A program made the position numbers and the translations under genes. A stretch of DNA of 64,000 bases from NCBI RefSeq assembly GCF_001188955.3, contig NZ_JPRF03000031.1, forward strand, positions 27,036-91,035. Direction: 5' to 3'. Shown here one piece after another: positions 1 through 9,470 of this stretch. A model generated the notes under the pieces. That model had not been told where the DNA came from. It saw nothing but the letters and a program-made list of their open reading frames with translations, and did not search any database. The first letter of the stretch is position 1, and every line of letters starts with the position of its first letter. Source of the DNA: Kitasatospora aureofaciens. GTDB lineage: Bacteria > Actinomycetota > Actinomycetes > Streptomycetales > Streptomycetaceae.

Positions 1-3000
1 CTCGGCAGCTCCGCCGCCGCCCCGCAGGCCACCACCTTCCACTCCTTCTGCTACGCCCTGCTGCGCGCCCACCAGGAGCCGGAGGACTACGCCGAACCGC
101 TGCGCCTGCTCTCCGGCCCCGAACAGGACGTCATGGTCCGCGAACTGCTGGCCGGCGGCGCCGAGGACGCCAAGTCGGGCAGCACGCGCATCCAGTGGCC
201 GCTCGACCTGCGCGCCTGCCTCACCACCCGCGGCTTCGCCGACGAGGTCCGCGCCGTCCTCGCCCGCAGCCGCGAACTCGGCCTCGGCGAGGCCGAACTC
301 GAACGCTTCGCCCAGGGTGTCCAGCGCCCCGACTGGGCCGCCGCCGCGCACTTCCTCGCCGACTACCTCGACGTGCTCGACCTGCGCGGCGTCCTCGACT
401 ACGCCGAACTCGTCCACCGCGCCGTCCTGCTCGCCGAACGCCCCGAGGTCGGCGAACGGCTCCGCGAGCGCTACCAGGTCGTCTTCGTCGACGAGTACCA
501 GGACACCGACCCCTCCCAGGTCCGGCTGCTGCGCCAGCTCGCCGGCGGCGGACGCGACCTGGTCGCCGTCGGCGACCCCGACCAGTCGATCTACGCCTTC
601 CGCGGCGCCGACATCAACGGCATCCTCGACTTCCCCCAGACCTTCCGGCAGGCCGACGGCAGCCCCGCCGACGTCAAGGTGCTGCGGGTCTCCCGCCGCT
701 CCGGCGCCGTCCTGCTCGCCGCCTCCCGCGAACTCGCCCGCCGGATGCCGATGGGCCGGCTGCCCGCCGACAAACTCGCCCAGCACCGCGCCCTGCTGCC
801 CTCCCGCGAGGGCGGCCGGGTCGAGGTCTACACCTACCCCACCCCCGGCGCCGAACTCGACTCGATCGCCGACCTGCTGCGCCGCGCCCACCTGGAGGAC
901 GGCGTGCCCTGGGGCGAGATGGCCGTCCTCGTCCGGGCCGGCGCCCGCTCCATCCCCGGCGTGCGCCGGGCCCTCGGCGCGGCCGGCGTCCCCCTGGAGA
1001 TCGACGGCGACGACCTGCCGCTGCGCGAGGAACCCGCCGCCGCCCAACTGCTGCTCGCCCTGCGGGTCTGCGCCGAGCAGGCCGCCCGCGACAAGCAGGG
1101 CGACCCGGACGCCCCCGACCCGCTCACCACCGACCTGGCACACGCCCTGCTGACCGGCCCGCTCGGCGGCCTCGACGGCTCCGACCTGCGCCGCCTCGGC
1201 CGCGCCCTGCGCGAGGAGGAACGCGCCGCCCTGCGCGCCGACGGCCGCCCCGCCGCCGTCCCGCGCCCGGCCGGCGAGCTGATCCGCGAGGCCCTCGCCG
1301 AACCCGAGCGCCTGGTCGCCCTCGACCCGGCGACCGCCCGCCGCGCCCGCGACCTCGGCACCCTGCTCCGCAAGGTCCGCGAACTGCTGGCCGGCGGCTG
1401 CACCGCCGAGGAGGCCCTCTGGGAACTGTGGGACGGCAGCCGCCGCTGGCGCGAACGCCTGGAACGGGCCGCCCTGCGCGGCGGCGCCGCCGGCCGCAAC
1501 GCCGACCGCGACCTGGACGCCCTGTGCGCCCTGTTCGAGACCGCCGCCCGCGCCGAGGAACAGGTCACCGGTCACCGCAGCGCCCTCGACCTGCTCGCCG
1601 AACTCGAAGCCCAGGACATCGCCGCCGACACCCTCACCGTCCGCACCGTCCGCCCCGAGGCGGTACGGCTGATGACCGCCCACCGCTCCAAGGGCCTGGA
1701 ATGGCGCCTGGTCGTCGTCGCCGGCGTCCAGGACGGCCTCTGGCCCGACCTGCGCCGCCGAGGCTCCCTGCTGGAAGCCGACCGGATCGGCCGCGACGGC
1801 CTCGCCGAACCGCTCTCCCCGGCCGCCCTGCTCGGCGAGGAACGCCGCCTCTTCTACGTCGCCGCCACCCGCGCCAGGGAACGGCTGGTCGTCACCGCCG
1901 TCAAGGCCCCCGCCGACGACGGCGACGAACCCTCCCGCTTCCTGCGCGAGCTCTACCGCGAGGACGTCGACCCGCGCACCGGCAAGACCGTGCGCCGCAC
2001 CCCGCCGGTCACCGTCGAGGACGTCACCCACCGCCCGCGCCGCCCCCTCTCGGTCGCCGCCCTGGTCGCCGAGCTGCGCGCCGTCACCGTCGACCCCTCC
2101 CGCTCGCCCGAACTGCGCCGCGCCGCCGCCGAACGCCTCGCCGTCCTCGCCGCCGCCACCGACGAGGACGGCCTGCCGCTGGTCCCCGCCGCCCACCCCG
2201 ACCGCTGGTGGGGCCTGGACGACCCCACCGCCGCCCCCGAACCGCTGCGCAGCGCCGACGCGCCCGTACGGCTGTCCGGCAGCGGCCTGGAACAGCTGGA
2301 GAACTGCTCGCTGCAGTGGTTCCTGGACAAGGAGGTCAGGGCCCGTGGCGCCGGCACCGCCGCCCAGGGCTTCGGCAACGTGGTGCACGCCCTCGCCGAC
2401 GAGGTCGGCTCCGGCCGCACCCCCGCCGACCTCGCCGTCCTCATGGCCCGCCTCGACACCGTCTGGGACGCCCTCGCCTTCGACGCCCCCTGGAAGTCCC
2501 ACCAGGAGAAGACCGAGGCCCGCGCCGCCCTGGAGCGCTTCCTCAACTGGCACGTCCTGGAACGCGGCCGGGACGTCGTCGCCACCGAGCACGGCTTCGA
2601 CGTCACCCTCGACGTCGGCGGCGTCTCGGTGCGCATCCGCGGCTCCATGGACCGGGTCGAGAGGGACCACGCCGGACGCGCCTACGTCGTCGACTTCAAG
2701 ACCGGCAAGCAGATCCCCACCGACAAGTCGCTGCCCGAGCACAAGCAGCTCGCCGTCTACCAGCTCGCCGTCCGGGCCGGCGCCCTCAACGAACTGCCCG
2801 GCTTCACCGAACGCCCTCCGGCCACCGGCGGCGCCGAACTCGTCCACCTGCGCGAGGCCGCCGCCAAGGCCGCCCCGGACGCCCCCAAGGTGCAGCGGCA
2901 GGAGCCGCCCGAGGGCGAACCGTGGATCGAGAACCTGCTCGCCGAGGCCGCCGGCAAGGTCCTCGCCGAACGCTTCGTCCCGCAGACCGGCGGCGGCTGC

Positions 3001-3063
3001 GACCGCTGCAGCTTCCGCCGCAGCTGCTCCGCCCAGCGCGACGGGGCACAGCTGGTGGAATGA
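1..3063 (+). CDS. UvrD-family helicase with C-terminal Fe-S nuclease, AdnA-like (5' partial)
   Basis: Superfamily 1 helicase fused to a PD-(D/E)XK nuclease, probably the AdnA-like subunit of the actinobacterial AdnAB double-strand-break resection motor. The frame is open from base 1, so the start and Walker A lie outside the window; 1020 residues are visible. Helicase motifs seen in order: ATTFHSF near the start, VDEYQDTD (~165), VGDPDQSIYAFRGAD (~190), TAHRSKGLEW (~560), LFYVAATRARERL (~620). The nuclease has VVDFKTGK and a four-cysteine set typical of AddB-type Fe-S nucleases: one Cys in LENCSLQW (~770) and three in CDRCSFRRSC near the end. A second helicase-nuclease follows 33 bp downstream, which is the AdnA-AdnB order in mycobacteria. 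The family is certain; the subunit name is inferred from order and the Fe-S cluster. Confidence 0.9.
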   Translation, partial: LGSSAAAPQATTFHSFCYALLRAHQEPEDYAEPLRLLSGPEQDVMVRELLAGGAEDAKSGSTRIQWPLDLRACLTTRGFADEVRAVLARSRELGLGEAELERFAQGVQRPDWAAAAHFLADYLDVLDLRGVLDYAELVHRAVLLAERPEVGERLRERYQVVFVDEYQDTDPSQVRLLRQLAGGGRDLVAVGDPDQSIYAFRGADINGILDFPQTFRQADGSPADVKVLRVSRRSGAVLLAASRELARRMPMGRLPADKLAQHRALLPSREGGRVEVYTYPTPGAELDSIADLLRRAHLEDGVPWGEMAVLVRAGARSIPGVRRALGAAGVPLEIDGDDLPLREEPAAAQLLLALRVCAEQAARDKQGDPDAPDPLTTDLAHALLTGPLGGLDGSDLRRLGRALREEERAALRADGRPAAVPRPAGELIREALAEPERLVALDPATARRARDLGTLLRKVRELLAGGCTAEEALWELWDGSRRWRERLERAALRGGAAGRNADRDLDALCALFETAARAEEQVTGHRSALDLLAELEAQDIAADTLTVRTVRPEAVRLMTAHRSKGLEWRLVVVAGVQDGLWPDLRRRGSLLEADRIGRDGLAEPLSPAALLGEERRLFYVAATRARERLVVTAVKAPADDGDEPSRFLRELYREDVDPRTGKTVRRTPPVTVEDVTHRPRRPLSVAALVAELRAVTVDPSRSPELRRAAAERLAVLAAATDEDGLPLVPAAHPDRWWGLDDPTAAPEPLRSADAPVRLSGSGLEQLENCSLQWFLDKEVRARGAGTAAQGFGNVVHALADEVGSGRTPADLAVLMARLDTVWDALAFDAPWKSHQEKTEARAALERFLNWHVLERGRDVVATEHGFDVTLDVGGVSVRIRGSMDRVERDHAGRAYVVDFKTGKQIPTDKSLPEHKQLAVYQLAVRAGALNELPGFTERPPATGGAELVHLREAAAKAAPDAPKVQRQEPPEGEPWIENLLAEAAGKVLAERFVPQTGGGCDRCSFRRSCSAQRDGAQLVE

Positions 3064-3096
3064 GGGCTTGTCCGCCGCTCCGGTTACGGTTGCGGG

Positions 3097-6000
3097 GTGA
3101 CCGCCGTGCTCAGCCATCCCGACCAGCTCAAGGAGCTGCTGGGCATCCCGTTCAACCGGGAACAGACGGCGGCCATCGGCGCCCCCCTGGCCCCCGCCGT
3201 GATCGTGGCCGGCGCCGGCTCCGGCAAGACCACCGTGATGGCCGCCCGCGTCGTCTGGCTGGTCGGCTCCGGCGCCGTACGCCCCGAGGAGGTGCTCGGC
3301 CTCACCTTCACCAACAAGGCCGCCGGCGAACTCGCCGAACGCGTCCGCACCGCCCTGCTGCAGGCCGGCGTCGCCGACCGGGACGACACCGAACCGCTCG
3401 GCGAACCCGAGATCTCCACCTACCACGCCTTCGCCGGCCGCCTGCTCAAGGAACACGGCCTGCGCATCGGCATAGAGCCGGACGTGCGGCTGCTCGCCGA
3501 CGCCACCCGCTTCCAGCTCGCCGCCAAGGTGCTGCGCACCGCCCGCGGCCCCTTCCCCGCCCTCACCGGCACCTTCGCCAACCTCGTCGCCGACCTGACC
3601 GCCCTGGACGGCGAACTCGCCGAACACCTGGTCGAGCCCGCCGCCCTGCGCGCGTACGACGAGGAACTGCTCGACACCCTCGCCACCGTCAAGCTGGGCA
3701 ACGACGACCTGCGGGCCGTCCCCGCCACCGCCCGCGCCCGACTGGAACTGCTGCGCCTGGTCGAGGACTACCGCCGCCGCAAGCAGGCCGCCGGACTGAT
3801 GGACTTCGGCGACCAGATAGCCGCCGCCGCCCGCCTCGCCCAGCAGCGCCCCGAGGTCGGCGCCCTGCTGCGCGGCCAGTTCAAGGTCGTCCTGCTCGAC
3901 GAGTACCAGGACACCTCCGTCGCCCAGCGGCTCATGCTCGCCGGACTCTTCGGGGCCTCCCGGGACGGCGCCGGCGCCACGGGCCACCCGGTGACCGCCG
4001 TCGGCGACCCCTGCCAGGCCATCTACGGCTGGCGCGGCGCCTCCGTCGCCAACCTCGACGACTTCCCCCGGCACTTCCCGCAGGCCGACGGCCGCCCCGC
4101 CGAGCGCTACGCGCTCAGCGAGAACCGGCGCAGCGGCGGACTCCTGCTCGCCTTCGCCAACGAACTCGCCGCCCCGCTGCGCGCCATGCACGAGGGCGTC
4201 GAGGCGCTGCGCCCGGCCCCCGGCGCCGAACAGGACGGCTACGTGCGGGCCGCGCTGCTGCCCACCCACGCCGAGGAGATCGACTGGCTCGCCGACTCGA
4301 TCGCCCACCTGGTGCGCACCGGCACCGCGCCCGGTCGGATCGCCGTGCTGTGCCGGGGCGGCGCCGCCTTCCCGGACATCCACGCCGCGCTCGTCGCCCG
4401 CGAGGTGCCGGTCGAGGTGGTGGGCCTCGGCGGCCTGCTGCAACTGCCCGAGGTGGCCGACCTGGTGGCGGTCTGCGAGGTGCTGCAGGACCCGACCGCC
4501 AACGCCGCCCTGGTGCGCCTGCTGATCGGCCCGCGCTGGCGGATCGGCCCGCGCGACCTCGCCCTGCTCGGCCGCCGGGCCGCCGAACTGGTGCGCACCG
4601 AGCGGCCCGAGGGCGTGGAGGCGCTGGCCGCGGCCGTCGCCGAGGCCGACCCGACCGAGGTGGTGTCGCTCGCCGACGCGGTGGAGACCTTCCTCACCGC
4701 CCCAACCGGTGAGCAGGGGGATCCGAGCGACGACCTGCCGTTCTCCGCCGAGGCCAGGGTGCGCTTCGCCCGGCTCGCCGCCGAACTGCGCGAACTGCGC
4801 CGCTCGCTCGCCGACCCGCTGATGGACGTGCTGCACCGGGTGCTGACCGTCACCGGCCTGGAGGTCGAACTCGCGGCCTCCCCGCAGGCGCTGGCCGCCC
4901 GGCGCCGGGAGACCCTGCACGCCTTCCTGGACGTCGCCGCCTCCTTCGCCGACCTGGACGGTGACCCGGGCCTGGCCGCCTTCCTCGGCTTCCTGCGCGC
5001 CGCCCAGGAGTACGAGCGCGGCCTGGACAGCAGCCTGCCCGGCGGCGAGGACACCGTGAAGGTGCTCACCGCGCACAAGTCCAAGGGCCTGGAGTGGGAC
5101 GTGGTGGCCGTCCCCGGCCTGGTGAAGGGCGCGTTCCCGTCCGGCACCGCACGCGAACGCTGGACCAGCACCAAGCGGGTGCTCCCGCACGCCCTGCGCG
5201 GCGACGCCGCCACCCTGCCCGACGTGCGCGGCGGCTGGACGAGCAAGTCGATGGCCGCGTTCAAGAAGGAGCTGGCCGAGCACTCCGGCACCGAGGAACT
5301 GCGCCTGGGCTACGTCGCGTTCACCCGCCCCCGCTCGCTGCTGCTGGCCTCCGGGCACTGGTGGGGGCCGAGCCAGAAGACCGTCCGCGGCCCCTCCGCC
5401 TTCCTGGAGCAGCTGCGCGCGCACTGCGAGCAGCCCGGCGCCGGCGAGGTCGAGCACTGGGCCGAGCCGCCGGAGAAGGGCGCCGTGAACCCGGCGCTGG
5501 CCGCCGCCGTCGAACGCCCCTGGCCGCTGCCGCTGGACCCGGCCGCCCAGCACGCCCGCCGCCGGGTCGCCGAGGTGGTGCGCGGCAGGATCGGGGGAGC
5601 GCCCGCTCCCGAACCGGAGCCGATGGCCGCCGAGGACCAGCGCCAGGTCGCCTCCTGGGACCGCGATCTCACCGCGCTGCTGGGCGAGTTGGAGCGCTCC
5701 CGGCGCACCGCCCGGGAGGTGCCGCTGCCGCCCGCGCTGTCCGCCACCCAGCTGCTGCGACTGGCCGCCGACCCGGACGGCTTCGCCCGCGACCTGGCCC
5801 GCCCGATGCCGCGCCCGCCGCAGCCTGCGGCCCGGCGCGGCACCCGCTTCCACGCCTGGGTGCAGTCCCGGATCGAGCCGCTGCTGCTGATCGAGCCCGG
5901 CGCGCTGCCCGGCGCCGACGACGACGGCATCGAGGACGAGCAGGACCTGGAACGGCTCAAGGAGGCGTTCCTGCGCACCCCGTACGCCGAGCGCAGGCCC

Positions 6001-6327
6001 CACCGGGTCGAGGCGCCCTTCCAACTGGTGCTGGCGGGGCGGGTGGTGCGCGGCCGGATCGACGCGGTCTACCGGGACGGTGACGGGCTGACGGAATCCG
6101 GTGGTGCGTCACGCTACGAAGTGGTGGACTGGAAGACCCACCGCGAGGAGACGGCCGACCCGCTGCAGCTCGCGGTCTACCGGCTCGCCTGGGCCGAGCA
6201 GGCGGGCGTCGATCCCGAGCAGGTCACGGCCTCGTTCCTGTACGTCCGCAGCGGACGGATCGTACGACCGGAAGGACTTCCCGACCGAAAAGAGTTGGAA
6301 CGGCTCCTGATCGGGAACAGTGACTAA
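3097..6327 (+). CDS. UvrD-family ATP-dependent helicase-nuclease, AdnB-like
   Basis: Second subunit of the predicted AdnAB-type end-resection complex, 1076 aa, about the usual length. It starts at a GTG 33 bp after the upstream helicase stop, so the two are probably co-transcribed. Complete helicase set: Walker A GAGSGKT (Lys44), TYHAF motif Ia, LLDEYQDT (Asp268-Glu269), VGDPCQAIYGWRGA, TAHKSKGLEWDV and a motif VI-like LGYVAFTRPRS. The C-terminal PD-(D/E)XK nuclease is marked by YEVVDWKTHRE (Asp1011, Lys1013) and QLAVYRLAWA. Unlike its partner it lacks the C-terminal cysteine cluster, which fits an AdnA (Fe-S)/AdnB (no Fe-S) split. UvrD or PcrA are less likely because of the nuclease domain. 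Confidence 0.92.
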   Translation: MTAVLSHPDQLKELLGIPFNREQTAAIGAPLAPAVIVAGAGSGKTTVMAARVVWLVGSGAVRPEEVLGLTFTNKAAGELAERVRTALLQAGVADRDDTEPLGEPEISTYHAFAGRLLKEHGLRIGIEPDVRLLADATRFQLAAKVLRTARGPFPALTGTFANLVADLTALDGELAEHLVEPAALRAYDEELLDTLATVKLGNDDLRAVPATARARLELLRLVEDYRRRKQAAGLMDFGDQIAAAARLAQQRPEVGALLRGQFKVVLLDEYQDTSVAQRLMLAGLFGASRDGAGATGHPVTAVGDPCQAIYGWRGASVANLDDFPRHFPQADGRPAERYALSENRRSGGLLLAFANELAAPLRAMHEGVEALRPAPGAEQDGYVRAALLPTHAEEIDWLADSIAHLVRTGTAPGRIAVLCRGGAAFPDIHAALVAREVPVEVVGLGGLLQLPEVADLVAVCEVLQDPTANAALVRLLIGPRWRIGPRDLALLGRRAAELVRTERPEGVEALAAAVAEADPTEVVSLADAVETFLTAPTGEQGDPSDDLPFSAEARVRFARLAAELRELRRSLADPLMDVLHRVLTVTGLEVELAASPQALAARRRETLHAFLDVAASFADLDGDPGLAAFLGFLRAAQEYERGLDSSLPGGEDTVKVLTAHKSKGLEWDVVAVPGLVKGAFPSGTARERWTSTKRVLPHALRGDAATLPDVRGGWTSKSMAAFKKELAEHSGTEELRLGYVAFTRPRSLLLASGHWWGPSQKTVRGPSAFLEQLRAHCEQPGAGEVEHWAEPPEKGAVNPALAAAVERPWPLPLDPAAQHARRRVAEVVRGRIGGAPAPEPEPMAAEDQRQVASWDRDLTALLGELERSRRTAREVPLPPALSATQLLRLAADPDGFARDLARPMPRPPQPAARRGTRFHAWVQSRIEPLLLIEPGALPGADDDGIEDEQDLERLKEAFLRTPYAERRPHRVEAPFQLVLAGRVVRGRIDAVYRDGDGLTESGGASRYEVVDWKTHREETADPLQLAVYRLAWAEQAGVDPEQVTASFLYVRSGRIVRPEGLPDRKELERLLIGNSD

Positions 6328-6521
6328 TGAGTCACACAGAGCATCCAAGTCATCGCGCCGACGCCCGAAACCTGTGCGTCGTACACGTTTCGTGCCTATT
6401 GTGGGGTCGGTAACCGGTCAACCCCCGTGCTCCGGCCGCCAGCGAGGCCCGCATTCCCTGACCCTCAGTCATCACCGCAGGTGCCCCCGGGCATCGGCGT
6501 CTTCTGCTGGAGAGACCGAAG

Positions 6522-7706
6522 TTGAGCGCGACCGGATGGATCAGAGAGCGGTTCACCGGGCCGACCCCGGGACCCGCACCGGGCGCGACCGGCACCTGGC
6601 CGAGGACGGCGCTCGCGCTGCCCCTCATCGGCATGGCGCTGATCGTCGTCCTCGACCACCTCAGCGGCACCGAGGTGACGGTCGAACCCGCCCTCACCGC
6701 CGTACCCGCGCTGGCCGCCGTGGTCAGCCGCCGCACCTGGTACCCGCTCGCCATCGGCCTGTGCACCGAGGCGGCGGCGTTCCTGATGGCCTTCCGCAGC
6801 GACGCGCTCGGCGAGTCCGTGCACGCCGCCAGCGTCATCGCGATCCTGCTGGTCGCCACGATCGGCTGGGTCAGCGCCACCCTGAGACTGCGCCAGGAAC
6901 AAGCCCTGGCCGACGCCCAGCTGGTCGCCGCGATCGCCCGCCGGGTGCTGCTGCGGCCCGTCCCCGAACGGGTCGGCAGCGTGCGCGCCGCCGTCCACTA
7001 CGAGGCCGCCGCCGCCCACGCCCGCATCGGCGGTGATCTGTACGAGGTCGTCAACACCCGGCACGGCGTCCGGGCCGTGGTCGGCGACGTGCGCGGCAAG
7101 GGCCTCGGCGCGGTCGAGACCGCCGCCGCCGTCCTCGGCGCCTTCCGCGAGGCCGCCCACCAGGAGCCCGCCCTCGACCGGGTGGCCGGCTGGCTGGCCG
7201 ACAGCCTCGACCGGGCCCTGCACGAGAACGACCACCCCGGCGTGGAGGAGGAGTTCGTCACCCTTGTCCTGATCGGGGTGCGGTCCGACGGCACCGCCGA
7301 ACTCGTCAACTGCGGCCACCCCTCGCCGCTGCTGCTGCGCGGCGGACTGGTCCGCCCGCTCGAACTCACCGAGACCGTACCGCCCCTGGGCGTCCTCGAC
7401 CCGGCCGACGTCCACCCCCCGGTGCACCGGGTCCCGCTGCACGGCGGCGACCGGGTACTGCTGTTCACCGACGGGGTGATCGAGGCCCGCGACCGCTCCG
7501 GCGCCTTCTACCCGCTCGCCGAACGCTTCCCGCGCTGCGCCGACGGCCGCCCCGCCGACGTCCTCCAGCGCCTGCACGAGGACGTGGTGCGCCACGTCGG
7601 CCGCCAACTCGGCGACGACGCGGCCATGCTGCTCCTGCAGTACGAGCCCACCCCGCCCGCCATCGCCCACCTGCCGCAGCAGACTGGCGTCCTGACGACC
7701 AGGTAG
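6522..7706 (+). CDS. Membrane PP2C-type (SpoIIE/RsbU-like) serine phosphatase
   Basis: 394-aa protein with a hydrophobic N-terminal third and a C-terminal SpoIIE/PP2C phosphatase domain. The N-terminus has membrane segments around residues 30-50, 60-80 and 105-130, then a short helical linker. The phosphatase shows the metal-binding motifs IGGDLYEV, GDVRGKGLGA, LLFTDGVIEAR and GDDAAMLLL. Such enzymes dephosphorylate anti-anti-sigma factors and release sigma factors; no sensor domain is recognisable and no partner is adjacent. The TTG start is chosen because GGAGAG lies just upstream and no other start keeps the full membrane region. A weak promoter (TGTGCG, 18 bp, TATTGT at 6397-6402) lies in the preceding 194 bp. 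The 3' end faces the next gene with 4 bp between stops. Confidence 0.88.
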   Translation: MSATGWIRERFTGPTPGPAPGATGTWPRTALALPLIGMALIVVLDHLSGTEVTVEPALTAVPALAAVVSRRTWYPLAIGLCTEAAAFLMAFRSDALGESVHAASVIAILLVATIGWVSATLRLRQEQALADAQLVAAIARRVLLRPVPERVGSVRAAVHYEAAAAHARIGGDLYEVVNTRHGVRAVVGDVRGKGLGAVETAAAVLGAFREAAHQEPALDRVAGWLADSLDRALHENDHPGVEEEFVTLVLIGVRSDGTAELVNCGHPSPLLLRGGLVRPLELTETVPPLGVLDPADVHPPVHRVPLHGGDRVLLFTDGVIEARDRSGAFYPLAERFPRCADGRPADVLQRLHEDVVRHVGRQLGDDAAMLLLQYEPTPPAIAHLPQQTGVLTTR

Positions 7707-7710
7707 CCCG

Positions 7711-8685
7711 CTACAGCGAGACCCGCACCAGCAGCGGCCGGTGGTCCGACACCGCCGCGCGCGGCGCCGCCGCCGGGCCCACCGCCGCGCGCGGCACCCC
7801 CACCGCCAGCACGTGGTCGAACTGCACCGCCGGCCGGTGCGAGGGATAGGTCGGCGTACGCGCCAGGTCGTACCAGCCCTGGAGCCGGGCCCGCGGTTCC
7901 CGCACCCGCCGCCGGCGCGGCTCCACCACCACCGCGGGCCGGGCCCGCCGGGCCGCCCGCAGCTCCCGCACCCGCACCCGCGGCGCCGTGCGCTCCAGCG
8001 CCGTCGCCCCGCCGAGCACCGTGCGCGGCACCGCGCCGACCAGGTTGAAGTCCCCCAGCACCAGGTGCGGCTGCGGCAGGTCGGCGATCCAGCGCCGGAT
8101 CCCGGTCAGCTGCGCCATGTTCCAGCCCGGTACGAAGGACAGGTGCGCGGCCACCACGGTGAACGGCCCGCGCTCGCCCTCCAGCACCGCCGCCAGCGCC
8201 GCTCGCGGCTCGTCCGGCACGGGGGTCAGCCCGCGCCGCCCGGCCACCCGCAGCGGCAGCCCGAACGGCGCCGGGGCGAAGCGCCGCGCCCGCCAGTGCC
8301 GCACCGGCAGCCGGGTCAGCAGCGCCGTCCCGTACGAGGACGGGGCGCCGTCGCCGACCTCGCCCGGCCCGTACACCCGCAGGCCGTTCGGCCCGGACGG
8401 GTCCGGCACCCAGCCCGCCACCGGCGCCGGGCGCCCGTGCAGCGCGGCGGCGAAGCGCCAGTCGCCCGCGCCCATCGCCCCGGCCGCCACCGACGCCTGG
8501 TCGGTGCCGCCGGAGCGCGGCTGGTGTCGGTCCACCTCCTGCAGGGCCAGCACGTCGGCGTCCAGCGCGGCGATCGCCTCGGCCAGCGGGGCCGCCGCGT
8601 CGGCCGGGTAGGGCCGCGGTGCGCCGTCCGGGGCGAGCGGCTGACCGTGCAACAGGTTGAAGGTGGCGATGCGCAACTGGCTCAC
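7711..8685 (-). CDS. Endonuclease/exonuclease/phosphatase family protein
   Basis: 324-aa member of the DNase I-like EEP fold. It opens with LRIATFNLLHG (catalytic Asn), followed by ALQEVDRHQPR (metal-binding Glu), VVAAHLSF, LVLGDFNL (Asp-x-Asn) and a terminal VSDHRPLLVRV (Asp-His pair), so all five EEP signature blocks are present. Substrate cannot be told from sequence; secreted or cytosolic DNase, phosphatase and sphingomyelinase roles all occur in this fold. I place the start at the GTG giving VSQLRIATFN; a longer reading from 8760 would run into the divergent padR promoter. It is convergent with the PP2C gene and divergent from padR. Confidence 0.85.
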   Translation of the reverse strand: MSQLRIATFNLLHGQPLAPDGAPRPYPADAAAPLAEAIAALDADVLALQEVDRHQPRSGGTDQASVAAGAMGAGDWRFAAALHGRPAPVAGWVPDPSGPNGLRVYGPGEVGDGAPSSYGTALLTRLPVRHWRARRFAPAPFGLPLRVAGRRGLTPVPDEPRAALAAVLEGERGPFTVVAAHLSFVPGWNMAQLTGIRRWIADLPQPHLVLGDFNLVGAVPRTVLGGATALERTAPRVRVRELRAARRARPAVVVEPRRRRVREPRARLQGWYDLARTPTYPSHRPAVQFDHVLAVGVPRAAVGPAAAPRAAVSDHRPLLVRVSL

Positions 8686-8715
8686 ACCGCACGACGGTAC
8701 CCGAGGGGGCGCGGC

Positions 8716-8755
8716 TTGAGGCCGGAGGGCATACCGGGTATACATACTGAGTATG
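8716..8755 (+). promoter_or_regulatory. padR promoter with two palindromic operators, leaderless start
   Basis: A -35-like TTGAGG (8716-8721) and a -10-like TATACA (8739-8744) are 17 bp apart, placing the transcript start at about 8751-8753, on the padR ATG. Two perfect odd-centred palindromes sit on this promoter: ATACCGGGTAT (8731-8741) and CATACTGAGTATG (8743-8755), the second including the start codon. There is no Shine-Dalgarno sequence at normal distance. The arrangement suggests autorepression of padR through operators covering the -10 and start codon. Palindromes are seen; binding is inferred. Confidence 0.6.
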
Positions 8756-9385
8756 TCCATCCGCCACGGTCTGCTCGCCCTGCTCGACCAGGGCCCCCGC
8801 TACGGCTACCAGCTGCGCACCGAGTTCGAGGCGCGCACCGGCGCCACCTGGCCGCTCAACGTCGGACAGGTCTACACCACGCTGTCCCGGCTGGAACGCG
8901 ACGGCCTGGTCGAAGCCGCCGGGGAGGACGACGAGGGCCACCAGTTCTACGCCGTCACCGACGCCGGCCGCGCCGAACTGCGGACCTGGTTCGACACCCC
9001 GGTGCCCCGGACCAGCCCCCCGCGCGACGAACTGGCGATCAAGCTCGCCATGGCCGTGACCGTCCCCGGAGTGGACGTCTCCGCCGTCGTCCAGGGCCAG
9101 CGCCGGCACAGCATCAAGGCGCTGCAGGACTACACCCGGCTCAAGGGCCGCGCCCTCGCCGGCGAGACCGGACCCGGCACCGTGCCCTCCGAGGGCAACG
9201 ACCTCGCCTGGCTGCTCGTCCTCGACCAGCTGATCTTCCAGACCGAGGCCGAGATCCGCTGGCTCGACCACTGCGAGACCCGGCTCGCCCAACAGGCCGA
9301 ACTCCAGCAGGCCCGCGCCGCAGAGGCCGCCCGCGACGGCGCCGCCAGGAAGCCCGGCCGACTCGGCCGCCGCACCCGCGCCTGA
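8753..9385 (+). CDS. PadR family transcriptional regulator
   Basis: 210-aa PadR-type repressor. The N-terminal winged helix is typical: MSIRHGLLALLDQGPRYGYQ, followed by LNVGQVYTTLSRLERDGLV (recognition helix and wing) and HQFYAVTDAGRAELRTWF. The C-terminal half is a long helical dimerisation region (PadR C-terminal domain), ending in a basic, Ala/Arg-rich tail. It lies directly upstream of an ABC ATPase and an FtsX-type permease in the same direction, the standard arrangement for PadR proteins that control a drug or peptide exporter in response to its substrate. Probably autoregulated through the palindromes overlapping its own start. Confidence 0.92.
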   Translation: MSIRHGLLALLDQGPRYGYQLRTEFEARTGATWPLNVGQVYTTLSRLERDGLVEAAGEDDEGHQFYAVTDAGRAELRTWFDTPVPRTSPPRDELAIKLAMAVTVPGVDVSAVVQGQRRHSIKALQDYTRLKGRALAGETGPGTVPSEGNDLAWLLVLDQLIFQTEAEIRWLDHCETRLAQQAELQQARAAEAARDGAARKPGRLGRRTRA

Positions 9386-9470
9386 GACGGGCCCCGGGCG
9401 GCCCCGCCACCCGATCCGCAGGCCCGGCGCCCCGAACGCCGGGCCCGTACCCAGTACAGAGGGGGGAACC

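Noticed and set aside
3057..3085. GGAAT...GTT near the adnB start as a SigR promoter
   Set aside because: The spacer is 21 bp, outside the 18-19 bp of the SigR consensus.
8686..8760. Longer start for the EEP-family gene (from 8760)
   Set aside because: It would overlap the padR promoter and start codon and adds residues unlike the family; GTG 8685 gives the usual N-terminus.
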